A stretch of 64,000 bases of DNA from a virus. The DNA is taken from positions 62,001 to 126,000 of IMG/VR virus record IMGVR_UViG_3300023174_000033. The stretch is one strand, 5' to 3'. The notes beneath the pieces were generated by a model. That model searched no databases, was not told the DNA's origin, and saw nothing but the letters and a program-made list of their open reading frames with translations. Shown one piece after another: positions 55,847 to 63,298 of the stretch (positions within the stretch are counted from its first letter, which is position 1; every line of letters starts with the position of its first letter). The position numbers were made by a program, and so were the translations under genes.

Positions 55847-56587
55847 TTATCCCCTTATTCTTGTCGCCAAGAAAGGTACTTTTACAACATTAAACAAATG
55901 CATCCACCCATCATAATCGGGTGAGTAAGTTTCATCAGATACAATTACTGGATCTTTCACCTCTAATTTAACCAAACAAGATGAAACCGATTGGTCATGT
56001 CGATGTACTTGGTTTTTTTCATACTTTTTATAATCATTGTATTCATCGCTGAAAAGATATGGTGCAGTTTGTGTGATTTCTAGAAGTCTTTCTAAATATC
56101 TTTGACTATTTTTATTTTTCTTGAAAATCAATACTCCGGCCATAAGTATGTCTCTCTTTCTGAAATCCATATCATCTAATTTGCCGAAAAATTCAAAAAC
56201 TTTTGAATTAGTATGCCAATGTTCCTCGGTTCCTACGTGCTCATATCTGAAAATACCAGATTCGGTATTATCAATCATTTTTAGAAATTCATGGAGTCTT
56301 TCTTTTCCTTGTGGATTAACTGTACAACCACAATCAACATAAACACAATAATCACCATCATTCATTTTTTCAAATGTTTTCAACAAAATAGGTGCCTTCC
56401 ACATCCAATAACCACCACCCCTTGAGTGATTTATATATGGTTCTGTTTTTTTAATAAAATCTTCTGGAAGATCTTCCCTACCATATGCTTGAACATGGTC
56501 CAAATAACCACAATTTATAGCCTCTTTAACGATTCTCTGTTTTGAGGACAAATAATTTTGGTCACCATAAGTAATAAAATATATCAT
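55847..56587 (-). CDS. Glycosyltransferase-like protein, paralog of the gene at 54463
   Basis: This 246-residue protein shows HSRGGGYWMWKAPILLKTF (residues about 54-72), GDYCVYVDCGCTV (near 78-90) and VHRHDQSVSSCLV near residue 194, aligning with its paralog at 54463. The Asp in VDCG is the likely metal/donor site. Family members are often annotated as hypothetical in bacteria and phages. A duplication inside the cluster is the simplest explanation. Confidence 0.75.
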   Translation of the reverse strand: MIYFITYGDQNYLSSKQRIVKEAINCGYLDHVQAYGREDLPEDFIKKTEPYINHSRGGGYWMWKAPILLKTFEKMNDGDYCVYVDCGCTVNPQGKERLHEFLKMIDNTESGIFRYEHVGTEEHWHTNSKVFEFFGKLDDMDFRKRDILMAGVLIFKKNKNSQRYLERLLEITQTAPYLFSDEYNDYKKYEKNQVHRHDQSVSSCLVKLEVKDPVIVSDETYSPDYDGWMHLFNVVKVPFLATRIRG

Positions 56588-56616
56588 ATGTTTTATAATT
56601 AATTATTTATTTTTGT

Positions 56617-57450
56617 TTATTTAGAATCTATAATATCAAAAAGGAACTTTTTGATATTTTCTTCTTTATTATTTTCAGGAATCTGATTCTCCGGAAACCA
56701 TGGATTTGATATCATTTCAAGGTATTTTTCTTGGTTATTGTCTATCTCAATTATCTTTTCAATCATTTCTTTGAAATCATTGTGATCATAATAATTTATG
56801 AAAGATTTAGTATTGAATTCTTTATAAATATCTGGATTACCCCAATAGATAGGAATTGAATTTACCGTCATTGGTTCCATAATTTTTTCAGTGGTATATC
56901 CTTTATGTTGCGGTCTATAAGCATTGTTTTCAAAAGCAATTGAAAATTTATAAGTGGACTGAAACTCTCTTTTATCTTGAACAACGTATCCAATATTATT
57001 CATCCACCGACCACCACAATCTACCTTTTTATATTTTGACAACTCCTTTACAAAGTTATTTCTTTCTTGACAGTTACCGTTTGAAGCTACAAAATTGCAA
57101 AAATTTCTTTTGGAAAAAGATTCATCTATCACTTTCTCTCTCTGTAATTCATAGTATCCATCATAAAGCAAATAATGTGGTAATCTATAATTCCTTGGAT
57201 TATCCAAATAATCAAAAGAAAATGACCAATCACAATAATCCAAAGGGGGTGCTATATTTTCACCAGTATAAAATATCTTTTTACATTTATAATTTTGGTG
57301 ATTATTTCCAAATATTGAAAAGAATAAGAAATCAGGATTGTTACTGATTTCTATATCATATTCATCTTTTAAAAGATTGTAAAAATAATTATTAGTTTTA
57401 TCATATCCTCCCCAAAAATCAGAAAAATCAATTTTTATTTTCTTTTTCAT
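56617..57450 (-). CDS. GT10 family fucosyltransferase-like protein
   Basis: This 277-residue protein matches the alpha-1,3-fucosyltransferase family. STYKFSIAFENNAYR lies near residue 170, and YTTEKIMEPM followed by IPIYWGNPDI lies near residue 190, the conserved donor-binding segment that contacts GDP-fucose. YCDWSFSFDY near residue 72 is also typical. It overlaps the upstream gene by 4 nt. Fucose on a phage or host surface glycan is the predicted outcome, depending on a GDP-fucose supply from the host. Confidence 0.88.
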   Translation of the reverse strand: MKKKIKIDFSDFWGGYDKTNNYFYNLLKDEYDIEISNNPDFLFFSIFGNNHQNYKCKKIFYTGENIAPPLDYCDWSFSFDYLDNPRNYRLPHYLLYDGYYELQREKVIDESFSKRNFCNFVASNGNCQERNNFVKELSKYKKVDCGGRWMNNIGYVVQDKREFQSTYKFSIAFENNAYRPQHKGYTTEKIMEPMTVNSIPIYWGNPDIYKEFNTKSFINYYDHNDFKEMIEKIIEIDNNQEKYLEMISNPWFPENQIPENNKEENIKKFLFDIIDSK

Positions 57451-58142
57451 ATTGAAACTTGCAACCTCTCATTAAGTGATAGCTTTCTTCTTATTTCCCA
57501 TTTATGCTTATCATCCTCAAATTTATTGTAGTAATTTTGGTCATTTTGGTCTGGATTTCTTTTACCATTTGACCAATGAAAATGCTCAAATACAAAATCT
57601 TTATCTTGCAACCTTTCATCAATAATTAATTTCAATTGTTCAGCATTCAAATAGTGTTCAGCATCGGAACACAAATGATTATAAGCCGGATTATAAATTA
57701 TTTTATTCATTTTGAGCAAAGCCGAATAAGTCATAATTGGAATACTAAATACAGGTTCTGCCATATTACTAAAATCAAGAGCTTGGTACCCATCATTGAC
57801 CATCAAACAACCTTCCCTACCTTTTAACTTTTCAGATATATACTTGTCCCAATTATTTGGAGGTAAGAAATCATCAGAAGCAAAAATCACAACATCATCC
57901 GAGTTTCCCTCAACTCTAGAACTTAAATAATATGATGGATAAGCAACCCCTATTCTATCAGGTCTATCAGTTATAACAACATCTAAACTTGGTAAAGTTT
58001 TTAAGATTGAATCTTTCTGTGTTTGTGTGTTTACACAGACATATGTTTTTATCGTTTCATTTTTTGAGGATTTGTCCATCCAAGTTTTGAAAGAAGATAG
58101 AAAAACCTCGGGTCTTATCGTACACCATAATAAATGTATCAT
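57447..58142 (-). CDS. Glycosyltransferase-like protein (GT-A)
   Basis: This 231-residue protein has an N-terminal strand MIHLLWCTIRPEVFLSSFK, a DDVVIFASDDFLPPNNWD segment (near residue 86) with the Asp pair of a GT-A donor site, and HLCSDAEHYLNAEQ near residue 157. No single GT family is certain. It overlaps both neighbouring cluster genes by 4 nt, so it is part of a coupled operon. Confidence 0.65.
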   Translation of the reverse strand: MIHLLWCTIRPEVFLSSFKTWMDKSSKNETIKTYVCVNTQTQKDSILKTLPSLDVVITDRPDRIGVAYPSYYLSSRVEGNSDDVVIFASDDFLPPNNWDKYISEKLKGREGCLMVNDGYQALDFSNMAEPVFSIPIMTYSALLKMNKIIYNPAYNHLCSDAEHYLNAEQLKLIIDERLQDKDFVFEHFHWSNGKRNPDQNDQNYYNKFEDDKHKWEIRRKLSLNERLQVSI

Positions 58143-58912
58143 ATTGCCATATTTTTCATTTTATCAACATTACCAATGGCATCCTTTGATTGGACTGTTA
58201 ATTCGTAAAGTTGTTCTTTATTTAGGGTTAAATATCTGTTATATAAATGTAAATTTCTGAAATATAGTTCTTGATTTATATTGCCACGAATATGCCACAA
58301 ATGATAACATTTATCTTTAGCTTGAAAATGGTTTAAATAATTTTTTACTTTTATTGATTGGTAATCATCTTCAGCTCCCCATCCCCAAAAATCCTCGTTC
58401 CATCCACAGATTTTCTCTAAAGCTTGCTTTTGGAATATTATTATCCCACCACAAAAAGGAACTTTTTGGTGGTCAGTTTCTCCTCTACCTGGCCTTACAA
58501 TTGAATATAATTGGTTTATATCACCAGTTTTCCAATATTGTTCTGTTTCATTATATTCCAAATCTACCACCGATGAATATGGGTTTATACATTCATATTC
58601 GGAGACCAAATTAATTGAATTCATTAAAGACTCTTTATTCATAACCAAATCCGCATCTCCGAAAACTATAACGTCAGATTGAGCACTCTTCCAAGCCACA
58701 TTGAAACACCAAGCTTTATTAAAGGGATGTTCATTTTGAAGGAATATGTGTTTAAATTTTACACCCAAATCAACAGTTGAGAGGTAAGAATTCTTATCAC
58801 TTTCCACTACGATTATTTCACAATCAAGTTCCGAAACCCAACCCAAAATTTTTTGTAGATTATGAATTCTGTCTGGTGAATTTCTATAAGCTATTATATA
58901 AGAAAATTTCAT
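58139..58912 (-). CDS. Family 2/7-like glycosyltransferase
   Basis: This 257-residue protein has SYIIAYRNSPDRIHNLQKIL at the start, VIVFGDADLVMNKES (D-x-D site near residue 84) and WNEDFWGWGAEDDYQSIKV (near residue 178), the G-W-G-x-E-D-D motif of galactosyltransferase C-terminal regions. It should transfer a sugar from a UDP donor. It is the first gene of the seven-gene cluster, and its ATG overlaps the stop of the Clp-type gene by 4 nt. Confidence 0.85.
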   Translation of the reverse strand: MKFSYIIAYRNSPDRIHNLQKILGWVSELDCEIIVVESDKNSYLSTVDLGVKFKHIFLQNEHPFNKAWCFNVAWKSAQSDVIVFGDADLVMNKESLMNSINLVSEYECINPYSSVVDLEYNETEQYWKTGDINQLYSIVRPGRGETDHQKVPFCGGIIIFQKQALEKICGWNEDFWGWGAEDDYQSIKVKNYLNHFQAKDKCYHLWHIRGNINQELYFRNLHLYNRYLTLNKEQLYELTVQSKDAIGNVDKMKNMAI

Positions 58913-60081
58913 TTTTTTGATTTTGACTTTTTAATTTTAACAACCATTTCTTCCTTTTCCTTATTATAATCAAGTAGAATTTTACTCCCCTTTGGTGGAT
59001 TTGACTTGATTATTTCTTCTGTGATTGGATCCTCAATGTACTTTTGTATTGCTCTCTTCAATGGTCTAGCGCCATATTCAGCATCGTATCCTTTTTCTGT
59101 GACATAGTCTTTAGCCGCATCTGTCAAATCAAAATCAAAATCTAAAGATGCGATCCTTTCTATCATTTTTTTCAACTCCACGTTGATTATCTTTTGAATA
59201 TCTTCTTTTTCCAAAGAATTAAAAGTTATCACTTCATCAATTCTGTTTAGAAATTCAGGCGCGAATGTTTTTTTCAATTCTTTCTCAATTACTTCTTTTG
59301 AGTCAGAACCCTTATTTGACTCTTTTGATTTTGTAGTAAACCCTATACCGGTTCCGAAATCTTTTAATTGTCTAGAACCAGTATTTGAGGTCATTATAAT
59401 TATAGTATTCTTAAAATCAACTTTTCTACCCATTGAGTCTGTTAGCTGACCATCATCTAAAACTTGTAGTAACATATTAAAGACTTCTGGGTGAGCTTTC
59501 TCAATTTCATCAAGTAAAATTACAGAATATGGACGCCTTCTTACTTTTTCAGTTAGTTGACCACCCTCGTCATGTCCGACATATCCTGGAGGAGCTCCAA
59601 CCAATCTTGAAGTAGCAAACTTCTCCATGAATTCACTCATGTCAATTCTTATAAGTGATTCAGAAGAATCAAATAAATGTTCAGCAAGTACCTTGGCTAG
59701 TTGAGTATTGTGACTCAATAAACCATTTGTATAATACCTTCTGTCAGAATTTCCATCTAACTCAAGATCAAACATCACTTCATTATAATTCAACTCTTCA
59801 ACAGAATCAACTTCTTCAATTCCATTTTCAGCAATTATTCTATCACCGACTTTTAAGTCTTTCACAAAAACTTCTTCCAAGTTTTCTCTGAAAAGAATAT
59901 GATTATCAGCACAATAAAGTATTGTTTTATTTTTAGTAGTTAGTCTAAATACATCATACTTTACTGTTTGATGTAAATATTTTATATCTACAAATCCTGA
60001 ATCAGTCAATACTTCAAAATCATCAACTTTGTAGGAATCTGTTATTTTTTTATCATATAATGATAATTCGCTTGCTTTCAT
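58909..60081 (-). CDS. Split-intein C-fragment fused to the C-terminal half of a Clp AAA+ ATPase
   Basis: The ATG at 60081 (MKASELSLYDKK) gives 390 residues; a TTG 21 nt upstream is unlikely. Residues 1-125 are a Hint/intein domain ending in YYTNGLLSHN. Thr126 begins a Clp D2 domain in the middle of its Walker A (GVGK|T), with TQLAKVLAEHL following. Walker B is VILLDEIEKAHPEVF (Asp191, Glu192), sensor 1 is TSNTG, the arginine finger lies in APEFLNRIDE, and sensor 2 is GARPLKRAI. The N-terminal and D1 domains, the first part of the P-loop and intein block A (with Cys1) are absent here. They must be encoded elsewhere if the protein is functional. Trans-splicing would then give a full ClpB/ClpC-like unfoldase. 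It overlaps the cluster gene by 4 nt. Confidence 0.88.
   Translation of the reverse strand: MKASELSLYDKKITDSYKVDDFEVLTDSGFVDIKYLHQTVKYDVFRLTTKNKTILYCADNHILFRENLEEVFVKDLKVGDRIIAENGIEEVDSVEELNYNEVMFDLELDGNSDRRYYTNGLLSHNTQLAKVLAEHLFDSSESLIRIDMSEFMEKFATSRLVGAPPGYVGHDEGGQLTEKVRRRPYSVILLDEIEKAHPEVFNMLLQVLDDGQLTDSMGRKVDFKNTIIIMTSNTGSRQLKDFGTGIGFTTKSKESNKGSDSKEVIEKELKKTFAPEFLNRIDEVITFNSLEKEDIQKIINVELKKMIERIASLDFDFDLTDAAKDYVTEKGYDAEYGARPLKRAIQKYIEDPITEEIIKSNPPKGSKILLDYNKEKEEMVVKIKKSKSKK
59707..60081 (-). other. C-terminal part of an atypically split intein
   Basis: The 125-residue segment contains DFEVLTDSGFVDIKYL, the block B-like YCADNHILF (with the conserved His), KDLKVGDRI, the block F-like MFDLELDG, and block G GLLSHN followed by Thr. 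The canonical first block with the N-terminal Cys and its following 20-25 residues is missing. This is the arrangement of inteins split very near their N-terminus, such as AceL-TerL. No endonuclease domain is present. Confidence 0.82.
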
Positions 60082-60154
60082 AAAATTAAAAAAGATTTTC
60101 AAGGGTTTTTATCAAACTAATTGAATTTGTTTAGAAAAAAATTTGAAAATAAAG

Positions 60155-60225
60155 AGGTCCGCCCTGGAGTCGAACCAGGCTAGATGGTGTTGCAAACCAT
60201 CACATAACCGCTCTGACATCGGACC
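60155..60225 (-). tRNA. trnC(GCA): tRNA-Cys(GCA)
   Basis: Acceptor GGTCCGA/GCGGACC (6 of 7 paired), anticodon loop TTGCAAC with anticodon GCA, and T-arm CCTGG-TTCGACT-CCAGG. The discriminator is U73, as required for bacterial tRNA-Cys. CCA is not encoded. Confidence 0.92.
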
Positions 60226-60393
60226 CTATTTAAGAATCTCTTCTATTTTTTCATCCCTCTGAAGTTGTGTGTAATAATCTTCAGATTGAAGATCAAAAAC
60301 ATAGCATTCATACATACGAATTAAATCACTATAGGATTCAAGTGCAATGTGTTTAGACTCTTGTAGATAATTTAGGTATTCTTCAGAATTCAT
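60226..60393 (-). CDS. Small protein (55 residues) abutting tRNA-Cys
   Basis: The product is helical and acidic, starting MNSEEYLNYLQESKHI and ending YYTQLQRDEKIEEILK. It has no recognised family. Its stop codon directly abuts the 5' end of tRNA-Cys. A TATCTTTG box lies just before the ATG. The C-terminal Q-L-x-R-D-E-x-I-x-x-L pattern recurs in the small protein at 61585 and, more weakly, in its neighbours, which supports it as a real gene of a small family. Confidence 0.55.
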   Translation of the reverse strand: MNSEEYLNYLQESKHIALESYSDLIRMYECYVFDLQSEDYYTQLQRDEKIEEILK

Positions 60394-60447
60394 AATACAA
60401 AGATAGGAATTATTAGTTAGAATGTGAGATATTTCTCAAATCTTTAT

Positions 60448-61074
60448 TCAAAGATTTGAGAAATATGTTGGTCTCTTCACAACTGGTAATACTTTATTTA
60501 CCCAAACTTCATGATTGTCACTTAATTTACCAATTGAGGAATATCCGTAATCTTCAAGATAAGAAAAATCATTTGTTTTATTATTCCAAGTATAGTCATG
60601 GTACTCAAGTAAAATAACTCCGAATTTTACGAAGTCAAAATCAATACCACTTAAAACCTCATGCTCATAACCTTCAACATCAAGAGAAAAGAAATCAATA
60701 TTCCTCATATTGTGTTTTTTCAAAAGAGTGTCTAAAATAGTCACTGGCCAAATTGTATAATTTTCTTGGTCAATATCATGAATACCAGGAATATTGTACA
60801 TATGGTCATACTCATGTTTATAAGCTTTGATGGTTTCTTCCTTATAATCTCTACCAACAAGTGCGTAATTCTCAACTATTGATTGGGGTCTCAATATTTT
60901 ATAATCCTCATTATGGTCCATTCTTGGCTCAACTAACAATCCGGACCATCCGTTTTGTTCTAGCCTGTAAGTATTATTTTGATCTGTTGGGTGACTTGAA
61001 CCGGTCTCTAAATAGACTCCTTTGAAGTTTTTAAAGAAGTCTAATATGAATCGGTCTATATTGTGTTGACTCAT
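60448..61074 (-). CDS. FkbM-family SAM-dependent methyltransferase
   Basis: This 208-residue protein shows GVYLETGSSHPTDQNNTY (SAM-binding motif I region, near residue 19), LEQNGWSGLLVEPR (near 37) and NIDFFSLDVEGYEHEVLSGI (near 125), the three classic FkbM segments. FkbM enzymes O-methylate sugars or small molecules, and in phages they accompany glycosyltransferases. The seven-gene glycosyltransferase cluster 1.5 kb away is a natural partner, methylating the sugars it adds. The gene sits between the tRNA-Arg and the tRNA-Cys genes. Confidence 0.88.
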   Translation of the reverse strand: MSQHNIDRFILDFFKNFKGVYLETGSSHPTDQNNTYRLEQNGWSGLLVEPRMDHNEDYKILRPQSIVENYALVGRDYKEETIKAYKHEYDHMYNIPGIHDIDQENYTIWPVTILDTLLKKHNMRNIDFFSLDVEGYEHEVLSGIDFDFVKFGVILLEYHDYTWNNKTNDFSYLEDYGYSSIGKLSDNHEVWVNKVLPVVKRPTYFSNL

Positions 61075-61126
61075 AATTTTATTTTTTTTTGTGTGTATTT
61101 TAAGGAACTCATTTAGAGTCCCTTTG

Positions 61127-61198
61127 TAGTCCCGCCAGGAATCGAACCTGGAAGAATTGCTTAGAAGGCAACCAGTATATCCGTTTACTTACAGGACC
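61127..61198 (-). tRNA. trnR(UCU): tRNA-Arg(UCU)
   Basis: A 72-nt cloverleaf has acceptor GGTCCTG/CGGGACT (with G1-U72 and one more wobble), anticodon stem GTTGC/GCAAT-type pairing, loop CTTCTAA with anticodon TCT, and T-arm CCAGG-TTCGATT-CCTGG. It reads AGA, the favoured Arg codon here. CCA is not encoded. Confidence 0.9.
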
Positions 61199-61210
61199 AT
61201 ATACTTTATA

Positions 61211-61588
61211 TCAAAGACTCTGAAAAAAGTTCTTCAATTTAATCCTTTCATCCCTATAATCGTCCCAGGTACTGCCTTTGCCCAAATCAACCATATGTTT
61301 CTGTTTCTTATGACAAACATAATACTTTTCATTTTCAAATCCAAGTTCAAAGTCAGAATTTTCCCAATATTCATCAATTAACTTATTAATCATTTTCTGA
61401 ATAGATTCTTCTGTTGTGACTTTAATATGGAAAGGATCGATGTAGAATGGGAAATCTCCCAATTCATCTTCATCAAACATTTTATCACCTTCTTTATCAA
61501 GGGATTTTTTCATTTTCTTTTGAAGAACTTTAATCCTTTCAAGGAGTTCAATTTTTTCGTCAATGCAATCAACTTCAATTTGTATCAT
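61211..61588 (-). CDS. Hypothetical protein
   Basis: The 125-residue product has a helical N-terminal coiled region (residues about 5-35) and an acidic centre (KMFDEDELGDFPFYIDP). It ends WDDYRDERIKLKNFFQSL, similar to the tail of neighbouring small proteins. No family is recognised. It overlaps the upstream gene by 4 nt and lies 12 nt before tRNA-Arg. Confidence 0.55.
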   Translation of the reverse strand: MIQIEVDCIDEKIELLERIKVLQKKMKKSLDKEGDKMFDEDELGDFPFYIDPFHIKVTTEESIQKMINKLIDEYWENSDFELGFENEKYYVCHKKQKHMVDLGKGSTWDDYRDERIKLKNFFQSL

Positions 61589-61857
61589 GATAATAAATTT
61601 TTAATTTGTTCGTCTCTGTTTAATTGAATAAAATAAGGGTCCTCTTTCATAAATATCTCAATGTTAGATCTGAATTGTCTAGACAAAGGTTTGTATTTGT
61701 GTAAATAAATTTGTAGTTTTTCATTGGGATATAATTTGTGGAAGGTTTTCAAAAATTCTTCATCACTTTCGTCCCATCTACCGAGAGATTTAACACGGTA
61801 TTCACTCCACATTTTATTTGTACCCTGAAACACATGACCTTTGTATAGACCAATCAT
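61585..61857 (-). CDS. Hypothetical small protein
   Basis: This 90-residue basic protein with many aromatic residues ends DPYFIQLNRDEQIKNLLS, nearly the same tail as the 55-residue protein at 60226. No family is recognised. It overlaps the GreA gene by 1 nt and the next gene by 4 nt, so it is co-translated. Confidence 0.6.
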   Translation of the reverse strand: MIGLYKGHVFQGTNKMWSEYRVKSLGRWDESDEEFLKTFHKLYPNEKLQIYLHKYKPLSRQFRSNIEIFMKEDPYFIQLNRDEQIKNLLS

Positions 61858-62327
61858 TACTTGACTCGGATTTCCAAAATCCCAAGTTCCATTTTACCAA
61901 TAGGAACTTCAGCAATTACTTTATCACCAACTCTTTTACCCATCAGAGCAGCCCCAATCGGACTGAGGTGTGAAATTTTTCCACTCTTGATATCAATTTC
62001 ATTCTCGGGCACAATCCGATATTCAATTGTAACACCACTTTTGGTATTCTTAAATTTAACCCATGTAAGTAGTTGAACTGTACCATCATCAATAATACCC
62101 TCTAAAATTTCAGCATCTGCCAATTTTTGTGAAAGATTATTAATTTTTCTATTCAAATCATCAAGGGCTGTTTTAGCAGCATCATATTCAGCATTTTCAG
62201 ATAAGTCACCCTTATCTTTTGCTTCTGCTAAATTTTGAATATGTTCCCTAAGTTGAGGACCCCTCATATCTCTTAGTTCTTGTTCTAGTTTTTGAAACCC
62301 TTCACGGGTCATAGGTATTCTTGCCAT
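61857..62327 (-). CDS. greA: Transcript cleavage factor GreA
   Basis: This 156-residue protein has the typical GreA length and domains. The N-terminal coiled coil (residues about 8-75) includes the tip KGDLSENAEYDAAK with Asp41 and Glu44 in the positions that hold the catalytic metal in RNA polymerase's secondary channel. The C-terminal globular domain (from about 80) includes LSPIGAALMGKRVGDKV. It would rescue backtracked RNA polymerase. A complete GreA is unusual in phages, and together with NusG it suggests phage control of elongation. It overlaps the downstream gene by 1 nt. Confidence 0.95.
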   Translation of the reverse strand: MARIPMTREGFQKLEQELRDMRGPQLREHIQNLAEAKDKGDLSENAEYDAAKTALDDLNRKINNLSQKLADAEILEGIIDDGTVQLLTWVKFKNTKSGVTIEYRIVPENEIDIKSGKISHLSPIGAALMGKRVGDKVIAEVPIGKMELGILEIRVK

Positions 62328-62349
62328 ATTTTTAATTTTAATTTGAATT

Positions 62350-62646
62350 TCAGTTATATTTATCTAATTCTAAAAGTTGATTTATTTTTTTGTCCCTAAG
62401 TTTGTTTTTTATCAAGTCATAACTAAGTATGAAGTGTTTATACATTTCTTCTTCTGTAAAATATGATAAATTTCTATAATCTCCATCAAGTCCAACAGCA
62501 TATCCAAATCCTTTTTTATCAGTAGCATTGTTCCAAGTCAAATCACCACACCCACTTATTCTATAAGTGCATCCATACTTCATGGGCAAGATTTCATTAA
62601 AACAATAAATACTATCCCCTACTTCAAATCCAATTTCTTTTTTCAT
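62350..62646 (-). CDS. Hypothetical small protein
   Basis: The 98-residue product starts MKKEIGFEVGDSIYCFNEIL and has Cys-rich turns (MKYGCTYRISGCGDLTW). Its end, KNKLRDKKINQLLELDKYN, resembles the tails of neighbouring small proteins. A small SH3-like barrel is possible. It overlaps the metallophosphoesterase gene by 4 nt and precedes greA. Confidence 0.55.
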   Translation of the reverse strand: MKKEIGFEVGDSIYCFNEILPMKYGCTYRISGCGDLTWNNATDKKGFGYAVGLDGDYRNLSYFTEEEMYKHFILSYDLIKNKLRDKKINQLLELDKYN

Positions 62647-63245
62647 CGGTTTGTATCTGATTCGTGGTGGTCAATAAATTTTATATCAATCTTATCCATG
62701 ATCTTGAAGATTTCATTTATATGGTAGGGTCTAAACTCTGGGTGAGTATCTACCCCAACATCCATAGACCTACCAATCCCCTTTAGACTTCCGTGGCTGT
62801 GACCAAAAAGATGTATAACACCTTTGTGTGAAGCTGGCCATACTTGATGTGAGTAATGTGATAGGTGGAACTCCCTTGAACCAATTTTACCAGTAAAGAC
62901 ATTTTGAACAGATTCAAAAAGGTCCATTGGATTAAAAGAAGTATCATGAAATTTAATTTCTTTGTTTGTGATGTGTTGGTCGTGGTTGCCCAACATTAGG
63001 TGAATGTTTTTGCAGATAAGTGATTTTCTAAAGTAGTAGATATTGTGGACACCCCCAAAGCTCCAATCACCTAGGTGATAAAGAATATCATCTTCACCAA
63101 CAACATTGTTGATGTTCTTAATAAGTGTATCGTTCATTTCTTGAACGGAATTGAAGTTTCTATACCCATCTTTCCAAGAAGAAACTTTAGGACCAGCAAT
63201 ATTGGTATGTCCGAAATGAGTGTCTGATGTAAACCATATGTTCAT
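62643..63245 (-). CDS. Calcineurin-like metallophosphoesterase
   Basis: This 200-residue protein has the metal-binding motifs of the family: TSDTHFGHTNI (Asp8, His10), YHLGDWSFGG (near residue 56), MLGNHDQHI (near 84) and FGHSHGS (near 146). It hydrolyses phosphate esters; the substrate (nucleotide, protein or nucleic acid) is not given by sequence. A Bacteroidota-type promoter precedes it, and it leads a minus-strand operon with the small protein, greA and others. Confidence 0.9.
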   Translation of the reverse strand: MNIWFTSDTHFGHTNIAGPKVSSWKDGYRNFNSVQEMNDTLIKNINNVVGEDDILYHLGDWSFGGVHNIYYFRKSLICKNIHLMLGNHDQHITNKEIKFHDTSFNPMDLFESVQNVFTGKIGSREFHLSHYSHQVWPASHKGVIHLFGHSHGSLKGIGRSMDVGVDTHPEFRPYHINEIFKIMDKIDIKFIDHHESDTNR

Positions 63246-63249
63246 AATA

Positions 63250-63281
63250 CAAAAGTAGTATAAATCTTTTCAATTACCAAA
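63250..63281 (-). promoter_or_regulatory. Bacteroidota-type promoter for the metallophosphoesterase operon
   Basis: On the minus strand, TTTG (63281-63278), 20 nt, then TACTTTTG (63257-63250) is followed 4 nt later by the ATG. The leader would be extremely short. Confidence 0.65.
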
Positions 63282-63298
63282 TTTTAATATATAAAAAT

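Noticed and set aside
60082-60102. TTG start 21 nt upstream of the Clp/intein gene
   Set aside because: The ATG at 60081 begins a normal intein-fragment start (MKASEL). The seven extra residues add nothing recognisable.
61089-61125. Terminator after tRNA-Arg on the minus strand
   Set aside because: AAGG-A-ACTC/GAGT-C-CCTT has a central mismatch and no T-run directly follows in the minus direction.
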